61,169 nt of DNA. Source: Catenulispora pinistramenti. Its GTDB lineage: Bacteria > Actinomycetota > Actinomycetes > Streptomycetales > Catenulisporaceae. Positions 9,523 through 19,958 of the stretch are shown here, piece by piece. Position 1 is the first letter of the stretch; each line of letters opens with the position of its first letter. The notes beneath the pieces are model-generated. The model did no database searches. It was not told the DNA's origin and saw only the letters and a program-made list of their open reading frames with translations. Both the position numbers and the translations under genes were made by a program. The stretch spans positions 1 through 61,169 of the forward strand of contig NZ_JAAFYZ010000037.1 of assembly GCF_018274385.1 (NCBI RefSeq), written 5' to 3'.

Positions 9523-10893
9523 CTACTTGAAGATCGCCCCGATCGACCCGGCCAGCCGCCCCGGCACGTCCGACACCAGCGCGTGCTGATGATCGCGCAC
9601 CGTGAAGCGCCCCGCCACCACGACATGCCGGACGTCGGCCGCGGTGGCGGAGAAGATCACCGATTCGGCGGCGTGGGCGGGTTGCACCCCGGCCAGGCGG
9701 ACGGTGTCCAGGGCGATCGTTGTGAAGTCCGCCAGCGCGCCGGCTTCCAGGCGGCCCGCGGACGGCCAGCCGAGGGAGGCGTGGCCGGATTCGGTCGCCG
9801 CCTGGAGGAGTTCGGCGGCGAGCCAGTGGCCGCGGCGTTCGGTGCGCAGGCGCTCGTCCAGTTCCACGGCGCGCGCCTCTTCGAAGAGGTCGATCACCGC
9901 GTGGGAGTCCGAGCCGAGGTTGACCGGGGAGCCGGCCAGGTGCGCCGCGTGGGCCGGGCCGATGCCGTCGGCGAGGTCGCGTTCGGTGGTGGGGCACATG
10001 CAGACCGCCGTGGCGGAGGTGCCGAGCAGATCGATGTCCATCTGCGACAGGTGCGTGGCGTGGACCGCCGTGGTGCGGGGGCCGAGCGCGCCGACCGTGT
10101 GCAGCAGTTCCGTGGGGGTCTTGTGGTGGCGGGCCAGGCAGGCATCGTTCTCCGCGCGCTGTTCGGACAGGTGGACGTGCAACGGCATCTCGTTCTCCGC
10201 CGCGAAGGCCACCACCGGGGGCAGCTGGTCCACCGGGACGGCGCGGACGCTGTGCACCGCGGCGCCGACGCGCACTGTGTCAGAGCCCGCATACGCCTTG
10301 CGCAGCGCCTCGACGCGGTCGGCCCAGCGGGCGGCGTCGCCGTCGGAGAAGCGGCGCTGGACGTCGTTCAGCTCGGTGTCGAAGCCGCCGGCCAGGTAGC
10401 ACGTGTCCAGCAGCGTGATGCGGATCCCGGCCGCCTGGGCGGCCTGGGCCAGGGCGTGGCCCATGGCGTTCGGGTCCTGATACAGGCCGCCCTTGGGCGA
10501 GTGGTGCAGGTAGTGGAACTCGCCGACCGCGGTGACCCCGGCCAGGGCCATCTCGGCGAAGACCGCGGTGGCCAGTTCCCGGTAGGAGTCCGGGTCCAGG
10601 TGCGCGGCCGCGGCGTACATGCGCTCGCGCCAGGTCCAGAACGTGCCGGACTCGACCTGGGTGCGGCCGCGCAGGGCTCGGTGGAAGGCGTGGGAGTGGA
10701 CGTTCGCCAGGCCCGGGATGGTCAGTCCGGACAGCTTCTCGGCGTCCTGGGGCCGTGGCTTCACGCCACAGGTGACCGACGAGATCCGCCCCGCCGCCAC
10801 CTCGATGAGGACCTTGGTCTTGATCTCGCCGCCGATCCAGGCCAGCTCACACCAGAACTGTTTCGGGGTCGGCGGGTTCTCCGGGAAAGTCAC
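9523..10893 (-). CDS. hutF: Formimidoylglutamate deiminase
   Basis: Hydrolyses N-formimino-L-glutamate to N-formyl-L-glutamate and ammonia. The amidohydrolase signature [17 protein letters not shown] supplies the first metal ligands. [24 protein letters not shown] and [15 protein letters not shown] give the remaining metal and substrate contacts. The GTG at 10893 (456 residues) overlaps the upstream gene's stop as GTGA and has GGAG at the right distance; a GTG two codons earlier is too close to that site. So it is translationally coupled to the M20 amidohydrolase. Confidence 0.93.
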   Translation of the reverse strand: MTFPENPPTPKQFWCELAWIGGEIKTKVLIEVAAGRISSVTCGVKPRPQDAEKLSGLTIPGLANVHSHAFHRALRGRTQVESGTFWTWRERMYAAAAHLDPDSYRELATAVFAEMALAGVTAVGEFHYLHHSPKGGLYQDPNAMGHALAQAAQAAGIRITLLDTCYLAGGFDTELNDVQRRFSDGDAARWADRVEALRKAYAGSDTVRVGAAVHSVRAVPVDQLPPVVAFAAENEMPLHVHLSEQRAENDACLARHHKTPTELLHTVGALGPRTTAVHATHLSQMDIDLLGTSATAVCMCPTTERDLADGIGPAHAAHLAGSPVNLGSDSHAVIDLFEEARAVELDERLRTERRGHWLAAELLQAATESGHASLGWPSAGRLEAGALADFTTIALDTVRLAGVQPAHAAESVIFSATAADVRHVVVAGRFTVRDHQHALVSDVPGRLAGSIGAIFK

Positions 10894-12146
10894 TGGCACA
10901 GCTCCTGCAACACGTCGGCGAGTGCGGTCACCCCGGCGAGGCAGTCGCGGTCGTCCGCGTGCTCGCCGGGCGCGTGGGACACGCCGGTGGGGTTGCGGAC
11001 GTACAGCATCGCGGTCGGTACGGCCGCAGCCAGGATTCCGGCGTCGTGCCCGGCTCCGGTCGGCAGCACGGGAACGGCGCCGAAGGTTTGACGAAGACTG
11101 CCCGCCAGTCGGTTCCGCAAAACGTGGTCGAATTCCACGATCGTGGTGTGCGACTCCCGTTCCGTGCTCAATACGGTGCCGTCGCGGCCGGCCCGTTCGT
11201 CGGCCGCCTTGATGATTTCCTCGGTCACCGCGGCCAGGATCTCCTCGCCCGGGGCGCGGACATCCAGCCAGGCCCGCACCCGCGAGGGGATCGCGTTGGT
11301 GCCGTTGGGCTCGACCACCAGCCGGCCGAAGGTCGCCACCGCACCGCCGAGCTTGGCCTTCTTGCGCGCGGCCAGCACGGTGTTCGCGTAGGTGAGCATC
11401 GGGTCGTGCCGGTCCTCCAGCCGCGTGGTGCCGGCGTGGTTGGCCTCGCCGGTGAAGTCCAAGCGCCAGCGGCTGTGCGGCCAGATCGCCGAGGCGACCG
11501 CGACCGGCGATTCGGTGAAGGCCAGCGCTTTGCCCTGCTCGACGTGCAGCTCGACGTAGGCGGCGATGCCTTCCAGCCGCTCGTCGTCGCGGCCCAGTGT
11601 CTCAGGGTCCTGTCCGGCCTGCTCCATCGCCGCGGCCATCGGGACGCCGTCCAGATCGCGCAGCCCGCGCGCCTTGTCGGCGTCCAGCGCGCCGGTCATC
11701 AGCCGCGATCCGGCGCAGGCGATGCCGAACCGCGCGCCTTCCTCATCGGAGAAACAGGCCACTGCGAAGGGCTTGGCCGGGCTGAAGCCGCGGGCCCGCA
11801 ACACGTCGACCGCCGCGAACGAGGACACCACGCCGAGCGGACCGTCGAACGCGCCGCCGTCCGGCACCGAGTCCAGATGCGATCCGGTGACGATGGCGCC
11901 GGGACCCTTGGGCCCCCACCAGGCCCACAGGTTGCCGTTGCGGTCGGTCTCCACCTCCAGGCCGCGCGCGGCGGCCTCGGAGCGGAACCAGTCACGGCAG
12001 GCCAGATCCGCGGTGTTCCAAGCGAATCGGCGGTAGCCGCCGGTGTCGGAGTCCAGGCCGTAGGGCAGAAGCGAGCGCCACATCTCGGTGTAGCGGCTCG
12101 CCTCCGCTTCATCCACAGCCCTGTGGATAACGTTTTGCACAGACAC
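10890..12146 (-). CDS. M20-family amidohydrolase (allantoate amidohydrolase-like), probable N-formylglutamate step
   Basis: A 418-residue zinc peptidase-fold enzyme of the allantoate amidohydrolase / N-carbamoyl-L-amino-acid hydrolase branch. Metal and catalytic segments visible are GSHLDSVPDGGAFDGPLG, FSDEEGARFG and ELHVEQGKAL. TGAGHDAGILAAAVP lies near the C-terminus. Family knowledge assigns allantoate or N-carbamoyl amino acids as substrate. Its place between hutU and hutF, with a 2-base gap to hutU and a 4-base overlap with hutF, suggests instead that it deformylates N-formyl-L-glutamate, the step for which no hutG is seen here. That substrate is inference. The GTG at 12146 follows a GGTGA site. 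Confidence 0.85.
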   Translation of the reverse strand: MSVQNVIHRAVDEAEASRYTEMWRSLLPYGLDSDTGGYRRFAWNTADLACRDWFRSEAAARGLEVETDRNGNLWAWWGPKGPGAIVTGSHLDSVPDGGAFDGPLGVVSSFAAVDVLRARGFSPAKPFAVACFSDEEGARFGIACAGSRLMTGALDADKARGLRDLDGVPMAAAMEQAGQDPETLGRDDERLEGIAAYVELHVEQGKALAFTESPVAVASAIWPHSRWRLDFTGEANHAGTTRLEDRHDPMLTYANTVLAARKKAKLGGAVATFGRLVVEPNGTNAIPSRVRAWLDVRAPGEEILAAVTEEIIKAADERAGRDGTVLSTERESHTTIVEFDHVLRNRLAGSLRQTFGAVPVLPTGAGHDAGILAAAVPTAMLYVRNPTGVSHAPGEHADDRDCLAGVTALADVLQELCQ

Positions 12147-12148
12147 TG

Positions 12149-13849
<1,701 letters not shown>

Positions 13850-13860
13850 TCCTGGACCCC

Positions 13861-13900
13861 TCTCATTCATGCGGGCGATCGACCGTATGATCTCATTCAT
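13861..13900. promoter_or_regulatory. Direct repeats in the hutU-hutH divergent promoter region
   Basis: The 10-base sequence TCTCATTCAT occurs twice, at 13861-13870 and 13891-13900, exactly 30 bp apart, close to three helical turns. The gap between hutU (13849) and hutH (13940) is only 90 bp, so both promoters must lie here. Same-face direct repeats fit a regulator binding site controlling both operons. No hut regulator gene is adjacent, so the binding protein is unknown. Confidence 0.5.
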
Positions 13901-13939
13901 TCAGACGGAGTCGGTACCCGACAAGGGAGCAGGGCGGCA

Positions 13940-15493
13940 ATGAGCCAGACAGTGGTGCTCGGTGAGGCGGATCTCACTTTCGGTGACGTCGTCGCCGTGG
14001 CCCGGGGCGGTGCCCGCGTCGAGTTGTCCGCGACCGCGCTGAAGGCGCTGGCCGAGGGCCGTGCCGTGGTGGAGCGGCTGGCCGCGGCCCCGACCCCGGC
14101 CTACGGCATCTCGACCGGCTTCGGCGCGCTGGCCACCCGGCACATCGATCCGGAGATGCGCGCGCAGTTGCAGCGCTCCCTGATCCGTTCGCACGCCGCC
14201 GGAATGGGCCCGCTGGTCGAGCCCGAGGTGATCCGCGCGCTGACCCTGATGCGGCTCAAGACGCTGGCCACCGGCCACACCGGCGTGCGCCCGGTGGTCG
14301 CCGAGACCATGGCCGCGCTGCTGAACTCCGGGATCACGCCGGCCGTGCGGGAGTTCGGCTCGCTGGGCTGTTCCGGCGACCTGGCCCCGTTGTCCCACGT
14401 GGCGCTGGTGCTGATGGGAGAGGGCGAGGTCGTCGGTGCGGACGGGGTTTCGGCGGTCCCGGCCGGCCCGGTGCTCGCCGAGCACGGCATCGAACCGGTG
14501 GAGCTGGCCCCCAAGGAGGGCCTGGCGCTGATCAACGGCACCGACGGCATGCTCGGCATGCTGATCCTGGCCCTGGGCGACCTGACCGAACTGGTGAAGA
14601 CCGCCGACATCTCGGCGGCGATGTCGGTCGAGGCGCTGCTGGGCACCGACAAGGTGTTCCGCGCCGAACTGCACGCCATCCGGCCGCATCCCGGCCAGGC
14701 CGCCTCGGCCGCGAACCTGCTGAAGGTGCTGGACGGCTCGCCGATCATGGAATCGCACCGCGAGCCCAACGAGTGCACCCGGGTCCAGGACGCCTACTCG
14801 CTGCGCTGCGCCCCGCAGGTCGCCGGGGCCACCCGCGACACCATGGCGCACGCCGCGACCGTGGCCGAACGCGAACTCGCCTCGATCATCGACAACCCGG
14901 TGGTGCTGCTGGCCGACGGCCGCGTGGAGTCCAACGGCAACTTCCACGGCGCCCCCGTCGCCCTGGTGCTGGACTTCCTCGCCATCGCCGCCGCCGACCT
15001 CGGTTCCATCGCCGAACGCCGCACCGACCGGATGCTCGACGTGGCGCGTTCGCACGGCCTGCCGCCGTTCCTGGCCGACGACCCGGGCGTCGACAGCGGC
15101 CTGATGATCGCGCAGTACACGCAGGCCGCCCTGGTCAGCGAGAACAAGCGGCTCGCGGTCCCGGCGTCGGTGGACTCGATCCCGTCCTCGGCGATGCAGG
15201 AGGACCACGTCTCCATGGGCTGGTCGGCCGCGCGCAAGCTGCGCACCGCGGTCGACAACCTGCGCCGGATCCTGTCCGTCGAACTCGTCGCCGCCGCGCG
15301 GGCGTTGGAGCTGCGCGCGCCGCTGAAGCCGGCCGCCGGTACCGCGGCGGCTGTGCGGGCTCTGCGGGACGCCGGAGTCGGCGGCCCCGGACCGGACCGC
15401 TTCCTGTCGCCGGAGCTGCGCGCCGCCGAGGACGCGGTGAAGTCCGGCGCGGTGGTCGCGGCCGTCGAGACGGCCGTGGGGCCGCTGAACTGA
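13940..15493 (+). CDS. hutH: Histidine ammonia-lyase
   Basis: First step of histidine degradation: non-oxidative deamination to urocanate and ammonia. 517 residues from the ATG at 13940, which has an AAGGGAG ribosome site; longer upstream reading frames are antisense to hutU. The self-formed MIO electrophile comes from the tripeptide in GSLGCSGDLAPLSH, here Cys144-Ser145-Gly146 rather than the common Ala-Ser-Gly, a variant known from Streptomyces enzymes. The active-site YGISTGFGALA, EPNECTRVQDAYSLRC and the QEDHVSMG segment are intact. Divergent from hutU and followed by a strong terminator. Confidence 0.97.
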   Translation: MSQTVVLGEADLTFGDVVAVARGGARVELSATALKALAEGRAVVERLAAAPTPAYGISTGFGALATRHIDPEMRAQLQRSLIRSHAAGMGPLVEPEVIRALTLMRLKTLATGHTGVRPVVAETMAALLNSGITPAVREFGSLGCSGDLAPLSHVALVLMGEGEVVGADGVSAVPAGPVLAEHGIEPVELAPKEGLALINGTDGMLGMLILALGDLTELVKTADISAAMSVEALLGTDKVFRAELHAIRPHPGQAASAANLLKVLDGSPIMESHREPNECTRVQDAYSLRCAPQVAGATRDTMAHAATVAERELASIIDNPVVLLADGRVESNGNFHGAPVALVLDFLAIAAADLGSIAERRTDRMLDVARSHGLPPFLADDPGVDSGLMIAQYTQAALVSENKRLAVPASVDSIPSSAMQEDHVSMGWSAARKLRTAVDNLRRILSVELVAAARALELRAPLKPAAGTAAAVRALRDAGVGGPGPDRFLSPELRAAEDAVKSGAVVAAVETAVGPLN

Positions 15494-15516
15494 GGCTCTT
15501 CCCGCCTCACCTAGAC

Positions 15517-15562
15517 CGGCGCGCGCCCGTGGGTTCCAGCCCCGCTGGCGCGCGCCGCTTTT
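15517..15562 (+). terminator. Intrinsic terminator after hutH
   Basis: Perfect 11-bp stem (CGGCGCGCGCC with GGCGCGCGCCG, loop of about 19 bases) followed by CTTTT. It lies 24 bp after the hutH stop and before the convergent lipoprotein gene. Confidence 0.8.
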
Positions 15563-15623
15563 CTCGCCGGTGCTGCGTCTGCAGGTTCTCAAGCGCTGCC
15601 TTCGCGCTCTTGCCGGTGCTGTT

Positions 15624-16373
15624 TCAGCTGCCGGAGAGGCGCTGCGCCATCGCCTCCAGGAGCGAGGCGTCGAGCGCGGGGTTGTAGTCGTGGTCGCTGC
15701 TCATGCGGAGTGTGAGCGCCGCGATCTTGGCGCCCTGGAGGACGAACAGGGTGTGGGTGACGTTGCCCTGTGCTTCGGGGGCCTGCCAGGCGAAACTGGT
15801 CGTCGTCTGCACCGTGACGCGGTCGCACTTCGGGGTGGACAGCGTCATCTGCTTCGCCGCGTCGCTCGCCGAGTCGAAGGTGTAGATGTCCTCGGTCGCC
15901 ATGGTCTGGCTGTTCGCTGAGTGGTAGACGCCTTCCCAGACTCCGTGGGTCAGCTGCGTCCCCAATGCGTTGCCGCAGACGGTCGGCAGCGGGTGCTCGA
16001 CGTTGAGTTCCCAGAGCTGCGGTGCCGTCCATTGGTAGACCGGCCAGTCGGGAAGGCTGCTCTGCCGCAGGAACTCGGCGGTGACGGGGGCGGGCGCGCT
16101 GTTCGGCGGGCTCGCCGCGGTCGGGGTGGATACCGGCGCGCGTGTGGCGCTCGGCGATGAGGCGGTGGAGCCGGAGGCGCTGGTCGCTGTCGAGCCGGTG
16201 TTCGTGCCGGTGATGCTCGTGCTCGTGCTCGTGGTGCTGGTGCCGATGGTCGGGCTCTTGGCGATTGGCGACCCGGCAGAGACCGCGCTTGAGCACGCGC
16301 CGAGCAGCGCGCTCAGCGCGATCGCGCAGCCGGCTGCGAGGGCGGTGGTGCGGAACCGTGGTGTCTCCATCAT
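15624..16373 (-). CDS. Secreted lipoprotein of unknown function
   Basis: From the ATG at 16373 (249 residues, GGGG ribosome site six bases upstream) the protein has a lipoprotein signal peptide ending in the lipobox LLGAC, so it is probably lipid-anchored outside the membrane. A Ser/Thr-rich linker of about 70 residues with many TSTTSTSTS-type runs follows. The C-terminal half (from about PVTAEFLRQSSLPDW) is a folded domain with two Cys, one before GNALGTQLTHG and one in STPKCDRV, which could form a disulfide. The layout resembles mycobacterial PknH-sensor-like lipoproteins, but I do not claim that family. Confidence 0.75.
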   Translation of the reverse strand: MMETPRFRTTALAAGCAIALSALLGACSSAVSAGSPIAKSPTIGTSTTSTSTSITGTNTGSTATSASGSTASSPSATRAPVSTPTAASPPNSAPAPVTAEFLRQSSLPDWPVYQWTAPQLWELNVEHPLPTVCGNALGTQLTHGVWEGVYHSANSQTMATEDIYTFDSASDAAKQMTLSTPKCDRVTVQTTTSFAWQAPEAQGNVTHTLFVLQGAKIAALTLRMSSDHDYNPALDASLLEAMAQRLSGS

Positions 16374-16519
16374 CGAATTCCCCGTTCGACAGTGATGCCT
16401 GTTACGACGTGTGACCACGGGCGTGGGTTGCTCGCCCGATGTGGGGTAGGGCTGGCACTACCAGGGCTCGGGGGCGACCGTCATGGCAGGGTGTACCCAG
16501 GTCACCCGATCATGGACTC

Positions 16520-16945
16520 ATGCGGCTGAGATTTTCGGTGTGGGCCAGGACCCTGATGGCGTCCCAGGCGGCCCGGCACAAGATGGCGATCGCCTTTGTC
16601 GGCTCGGCGATCGTGCTGGTCGGCTGGATGGTGTTCCTGGCCAGCACCCTGCACGGCCGGGCGGTGGTGAGCCACTGGTCGACCGTGTGGATCGGGCTGG
16701 ACACCATGGAGGCGCTGGCCTTGGGCACCCTCGGCATCCTGCTGGTGCGGCACGACCACCGGGCCCGCACCGCCGCCACCGTGGCCGCGACGCTGTTCGG
16801 CATGGACGCCTGGTTCGACGTGATGCTGTCCAGCAGCGGCGGGGACCTGGCCCAGGCGCTGGTGCTGGCGGTGGTGTTCGAGATACCGCTGGCCGCCGCG
16901 TGCGCCGGGATCGCGCGGCAGACCGCGCGCTGGTACGACGTCTGA
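16520..16945 (+). CDS. Small integral membrane protein
   Basis: 141 residues from the ATG at 16520. There are about four hydrophobic segments: AIAFVGSAIVLVGWMVFLAS, then a stretch around LDTMEALALGTLGILLV, one around TVAATLFGMDAWFDVML, and ALVLAVVFEIPLAAACAG. The charged pair HDHRAR lies in a loop. The organisation (DAWFDV within a helix) resembles small actinobacterial membrane proteins of unknown role. Convergent with the MFS gene that ends at 16957, with an 11-bp gap. The in-frame GTG/ATG further upstream would add Arg-rich sequence and is not convincing. Confidence 0.65.
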   Translation: MRLRFSVWARTLMASQAARHKMAIAFVGSAIVLVGWMVFLASTLHGRAVVSHWSTVWIGLDTMEALALGTLGILLVRHDHRARTAATVAATLFGMDAWFDVMLSSSGGDLAQALVLAVVFEIPLAAACAGIARQTARWYDV

Positions 16946-16956
16946 GAAGAGTGGTG

Positions 16957-18279
16957 TCAGGCCATTGCGAGTACGTCGGCCGCCTGGTTGCTGACCGCTG
17001 GAGCGTCGGCCGCATGGTCGCCATCCGCCGGAGCGTCCGCAGCCTCCCGTTCCCGCCGTTCCGCGGCCTCGGCCAGCGCGGCCTCGATCCGCTTGTTGCT
17101 CGTCAGCCGGGCCGCGACCACCGTCATCGACATCAGGATCCCGGCCCCCACGATGAACGGCGCGCGCAGTCCGGCGACGTGCGCCAGCCACCCGCCGAAC
17201 ACGGCGCCCGCCGGCCCCGCGCACAGCGCGATCAACCGTCCGGTCGCGGCGACCCGGCCCATCAGGTGGTCCGGCACGATCGCCTGCCGTACCGCCGGAC
17301 CCACGCCCATCGTGGTGCCGATGCCCATGCCGAGGGCGATCTCACCGATGCCGGCGATCCACGCGTTCGGCGACAGCCCGATCCCCAACAGGGCCACGCC
17401 CTCCACCATGGCGGTCAGCGTCAGCGTCCCGCCGGTGCCGATCCGGGCCGCCAGCCACGCCGCCACGAACGACCCGCCCAGCGCGCCGACCGCGCCGGCC
17501 GTCAGGTACACGCCGTAGGCGGAGGAGCCCAGGTGCAGCGTCTGCTTCACGAACAGCACCAGGACCGCGTTGGCGCCCATGAAGGCGAAGTTCCCCAAGG
17601 CGGGCCGCAGGGCCAGCCCCACCAGCAGCCGATTGCCGAACAGGTACGCCGCACCCTCGCGCGCCTCGCGCAGCAGCGAGCCGCGCGGCTGCGGCGGCTT
17701 CGGCGCCGACTTGGGCAGCGTCCAGATCGTCAGGGAACTGACAAGGAACGACAGCGCGTCCCCGAGGATCGGCACCGCCCGCCCCAGCCCGAACAGCAGC
17801 GACCCGGTCGGCGGCCCGACGAAGCCGCCGAACGCCTGCTGCGTGCCCTGCAACCGGGCGTTCGCCCGCTGCAACGTGTCCAGGTCGCGGTCCAGCAGTT
17901 CCGGCAGCAGGGCGGTCGAGGCCGTGTCGAAGAACACCTGCCCGATCCCCAGCAGGAAGGCGGCTGCGAAGAGCAGGTAGAGGTCCGCGGCGCCGGCCGT
18001 CACGAGCGCCGTCACCAGGGCCAGCAACAAGAACCGGCACAGGTCCGCGGCCACCATGGTGCGCCGCCGGTCCAAGCGGTCCACCAGCGCGCCGCCGAGC
18101 ATCCCGAAACACAGCCAGGGCAGCATCGCGCAGGCTTCCAGGGTGCCGAGCAGCACCGTGTTGTGCGTCATGGTCAGGGCGAGGAGCGGCAGCGCCGCGA
18201 AGTAGATGCCGTCGCCGATCGACGAGACCGCCGAGGCGGTCCATATCCGGTGGAACTGTGCGGGGAGCTTCGAGGCCAT
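16957..18279 (-). CDS. MFS transporter (MFS_3-like exporter)
   Basis: A 440-residue membrane transporter with about 12 helices, starting ASKLPAQFHRIWTASAVSSI from an ATG that overlaps the upstream regulator's stop (TGATG). GAAGGACG is the ribosome site. The loop motif DRLDRRRTM marks the same MFS_3 branch as the gene at 4850, but the sequences are clearly different. The tail after residue 400 is hydrophilic, rich in Ala, Glu and Arg. Its coupling to an ArsR-type regulator suggests a drug or metabolite exporter induced by its own substrate. Confidence 0.9.
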   Translation of the reverse strand: MASKLPAQFHRIWTASAVSSIGDGIYFAALPLLALTMTHNTVLLGTLEACAMLPWLCFGMLGGALVDRLDRRRTMVAADLCRFLLLALVTALVTAGAADLYLLFAAAFLLGIGQVFFDTASTALLPELLDRDLDTLQRANARLQGTQQAFGGFVGPPTGSLLFGLGRAVPILGDALSFLVSSLTIWTLPKSAPKPPQPRGSLLREAREGAAYLFGNRLLVGLALRPALGNFAFMGANAVLVLFVKQTLHLGSSAYGVYLTAGAVGALGGSFVAAWLAARIGTGGTLTLTAMVEGVALLGIGLSPNAWIAGIGEIALGMGIGTTMGVGPAVRQAIVPDHLMGRVAATGRLIALCAGPAGAVFGGWLAHVAGLRAPFIVGAGILMSMTVVAARLTSNKRIEAALAEAAERREREAADAPADGDHAADAPAVSNQAADVLAMA

Positions 18280-18794
18280 CAGACGTCCTTCGGTCGGTAG
18301 AAAGCGAGAAACAGGTCGGCCGCCGGCTGCGAGGGGTCCGAGGCCTCGTGCAGTTCCTCGACCAGAGCCGTGATCCGGTTGTTGAACTCCTCCCAAGCCG
18401 CCGGGCTGAGCCGGGCGTGCTTCAGGAACATCCGCTTCTGGTCGCTCGGCGGCGCGGCCTCGACGTCGGCCAGCGCGTGCCGCATCAGCGTCTCGGGCTG
18501 TCCGGGCCCGGGATCCGGCAGCTCGATCCGCCGTCCGGTCATCGCGTAGTACTGCTCGGTGACGCCGCCGACCTTGCGCGTCTGGACGACCGCGACCAGC
18601 CCGGCCTTCGCCAGTACCTTCACGTGGTGGTTGGAGCTGCCCTTGGCGATGCCGAGCCGCTCGGCGATCTGCGTGATGGTCGCCGGGCTGTCCCGGAGCA
18701 GGCGCAGGATGCGGTGCCGGGTGTGGCTGGCGATGGCGCGCAGTTGTTCGTCGCTCTGGATGTGGATGCTGTCGGGATCTTCGGAAGCGGTCAC
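18279..18794 (-). CDS. ArsR-type winged-helix regulator
   Basis: 171 residues from the GTG at 18794. A TTG start 36 bases upstream is in frame but would place the operator inside the gene. The winged helix is at about residues 15-85 (HRILRLLRDSPATITQIAERLGIAKGSSNHHVKVLAKAGLV), of the HTH_20 / ArsR-like type, with a Gly-Val-Thr-Glu-Gln-Tyr-Tyr wing. The C-terminal half is alpha-helical and may sense a ligand; there is no Cys-rich metal site, so it is not a metal sensor of the classic kind. It overlaps the downstream exporter by one base and is preceded by two tandem palindromes that look like its own operator. Confidence 0.88.
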   Translation of the reverse strand: MTASEDPDSIHIQSDEQLRAIASHTRHRILRLLRDSPATITQIAERLGIAKGSSNHHVKVLAKAGLVAVVQTRKVGGVTEQYYAMTGRRIELPDPGPGQPETLMRHALADVEAAPPSDQKRMFLKHARLSPAAWEEFNNRITALVEELHEASDPSQPAADLFLAFYRPKDV

Positions 18795-18803
18795 GGGTCC
18801 TAT

Positions 18804-18842
18804 GGTCAAGGAGTCTTGACCGTTGGTCAAGGGTTCTTGACC
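18804..18842. promoter_or_regulatory. Tandem palindromic operator for the ArsR-type regulator
   Basis: Two perfect-arm palindromes, each GGTCAAG-N4-CTTGACC, lie 3 bp apart: 18804-18821 and 18825-18842. They end 10 bp before the regulator's GTG. Each contains a TTGACC that could also serve as a -35 box for the leftward transcript, so binding would block the promoter. Two 18-bp dimer sites 21 bp apart (two helical turns) is a classic autorepressor layout. Confidence 0.8.
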
Positions 18843-18894
18843 ATCTGATCGTGCGAACGTCCGCGCGATGGGTGGTTTTGTTGGCCTACGTCGC

Positions 18895-19800
18895 TTACTT
18901 GACGTAGAAGCCGCGGGTCTCCGCCAGTGCTTCGTACGCCTCCAGGCGTTCCTGCGTCCGCTCCGGCGCGGCGTCGGCCAGCGCCTGGAGCAGCAGGGCT
19001 GCGAACGCCATCGGCGCCGCGTGCGAGTCGAAGACGGACCGCGATCCGACGCCGACCGGCAGCAGCACGTCCGCCAAATGGGCGAATGGCACCAGCGGCA
19101 CGTCGGTCACTACAGCTGTCTTAAGCCCGAGTTCTCGGGCGTTCTGCAGAACGACTACAGACTCCGCCGAATAGCGCGGCAGTACGAAGGCGACGAGCCA
19201 GGTACCGCCAGCCGCCTTCGCCTGAAGCAGCGCCTCATGGGCCGGCGATCCCGGAGTGTCGATGGCCCGTACGTCGGGGTGGATGCGGGCGGCTCCGTAG
19301 GCGAAGTACGAGGCGATCGGGCCGGACATCCGCAGCCCGATGACCGACAGCGGCTCCGAGCCGGCGAGGTCACTGCCGAGTCGGGCCAACCGGGCCGGGT
19401 CGGCGGCGTACTTGTGCAACGCCTCCAGGTTCGCCTGGTCACTCGCCAGCGCGGAGTGCAGTTCGTTCCCTGCCAGCTGCTCTCCGCGGAACCCCTGTTC
19501 GGGGGCCCGGAGTGCTATCGGCCGCAGCGCGGTCCGCAGCTCCGGGTAACCCGAGAAGCCCAACGCGGCGGCGAACCTGGTCACCGACGGCTGGCTCACC
19601 CCGACCCGCTCCGCGAGCTCCATGCTGGACAGGAATGCGACCTCTGGAAGGTTCTCCAGAAGGTAATGCGCTATCCGCCGCTGCGCCGGCGACAGTCGTC
19701 GGCCGTCCAACAGCGCCAGCAGCTCGTCCGCAGGTGGGAGCGAGGAGGTCGGCCGCGCTATAGGCGATGTAGTAGGAGTCACAGCGTCAGGAGCCGTCAC
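18895..19800 (-). CDS. RpiR/MurR-family regulator with SIS domain
   Basis: 301 residues from the GTG at 19800, which follows the strong site GGAGGAGGGAAGG; an earlier frame start at 19836 has none. The N-terminal HTH_6 domain (about residues 20-95) includes LSSMELAERVGVSQPSVTRF. The C-terminal SIS phosphosugar-isomerase domain (about 125-270) carries VIGLRMSGPIASYFAYGAAR and VAFVLPRYSAESV. Family members sense phosphorylated sugars or related metabolites. It is divergent from the EtfD-like gene, with 158 bp between starts, so it may control that gene, though a sugar-sensing role elsewhere is just as possible. Confidence 0.88.
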   Translation of the reverse strand: MTAPDAVTPTTSPIARPTSSLPPADELLALLDGRRLSPAQRRIAHYLLENLPEVAFLSSMELAERVGVSQPSVTRFAAALGFSGYPELRTALRPIALRAPEQGFRGEQLAGNELHSALASDQANLEALHKYAADPARLARLGSDLAGSEPLSVIGLRMSGPIASYFAYGAARIHPDVRAIDTPGSPAHEALLQAKAAGGTWLVAFVLPRYSAESVVVLQNARELGLKTAVVTDVPLVPFAHLADVLLPVGVGSRSVFDSHAAPMAFAALLLQALADAAPERTQERLEAYEALAETRGFYVK

Positions 19801-19888
19801 AGCCTTCCCTCCTCCCTGCGCGACTGCCAACATCACTTGTGGCGCGCCAGAAGTTACTCGTCAGTAGGATAATCTGGGGCCTCGACTA

Positions 19889-19905
19889 CCGTACCCTCCG
19901 TACGG
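19889..19905. promoter_or_regulatory. Palindrome between the RpiR regulator and the EtfD-like gene
   Basis: CCGTAC-CCTCC-GTACGG is a perfect 6-bp inverted repeat with a 5-bp spacer. It lies about 54 bp upstream of the rightward ATG and about 90 bp from the leftward regulator start. Placement suggests a repressor site for the rightward promoter, possibly bound by the adjacent RpiR-type protein. Six-base arms can arise by chance, so this is tentative. Confidence 0.4.
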
Positions 19906-19958
19906 ACGGTGATCGGGATGTGTCCGTCGATACGCACGTGTAGGAGGAGACCGAGGCT

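Noticed and set aside
16502..17224. Minus-strand frame opposite the small membrane protein and MFS end
   Set aside because: Gly/Arg/His-rich shadow with no ribosome site or motifs.
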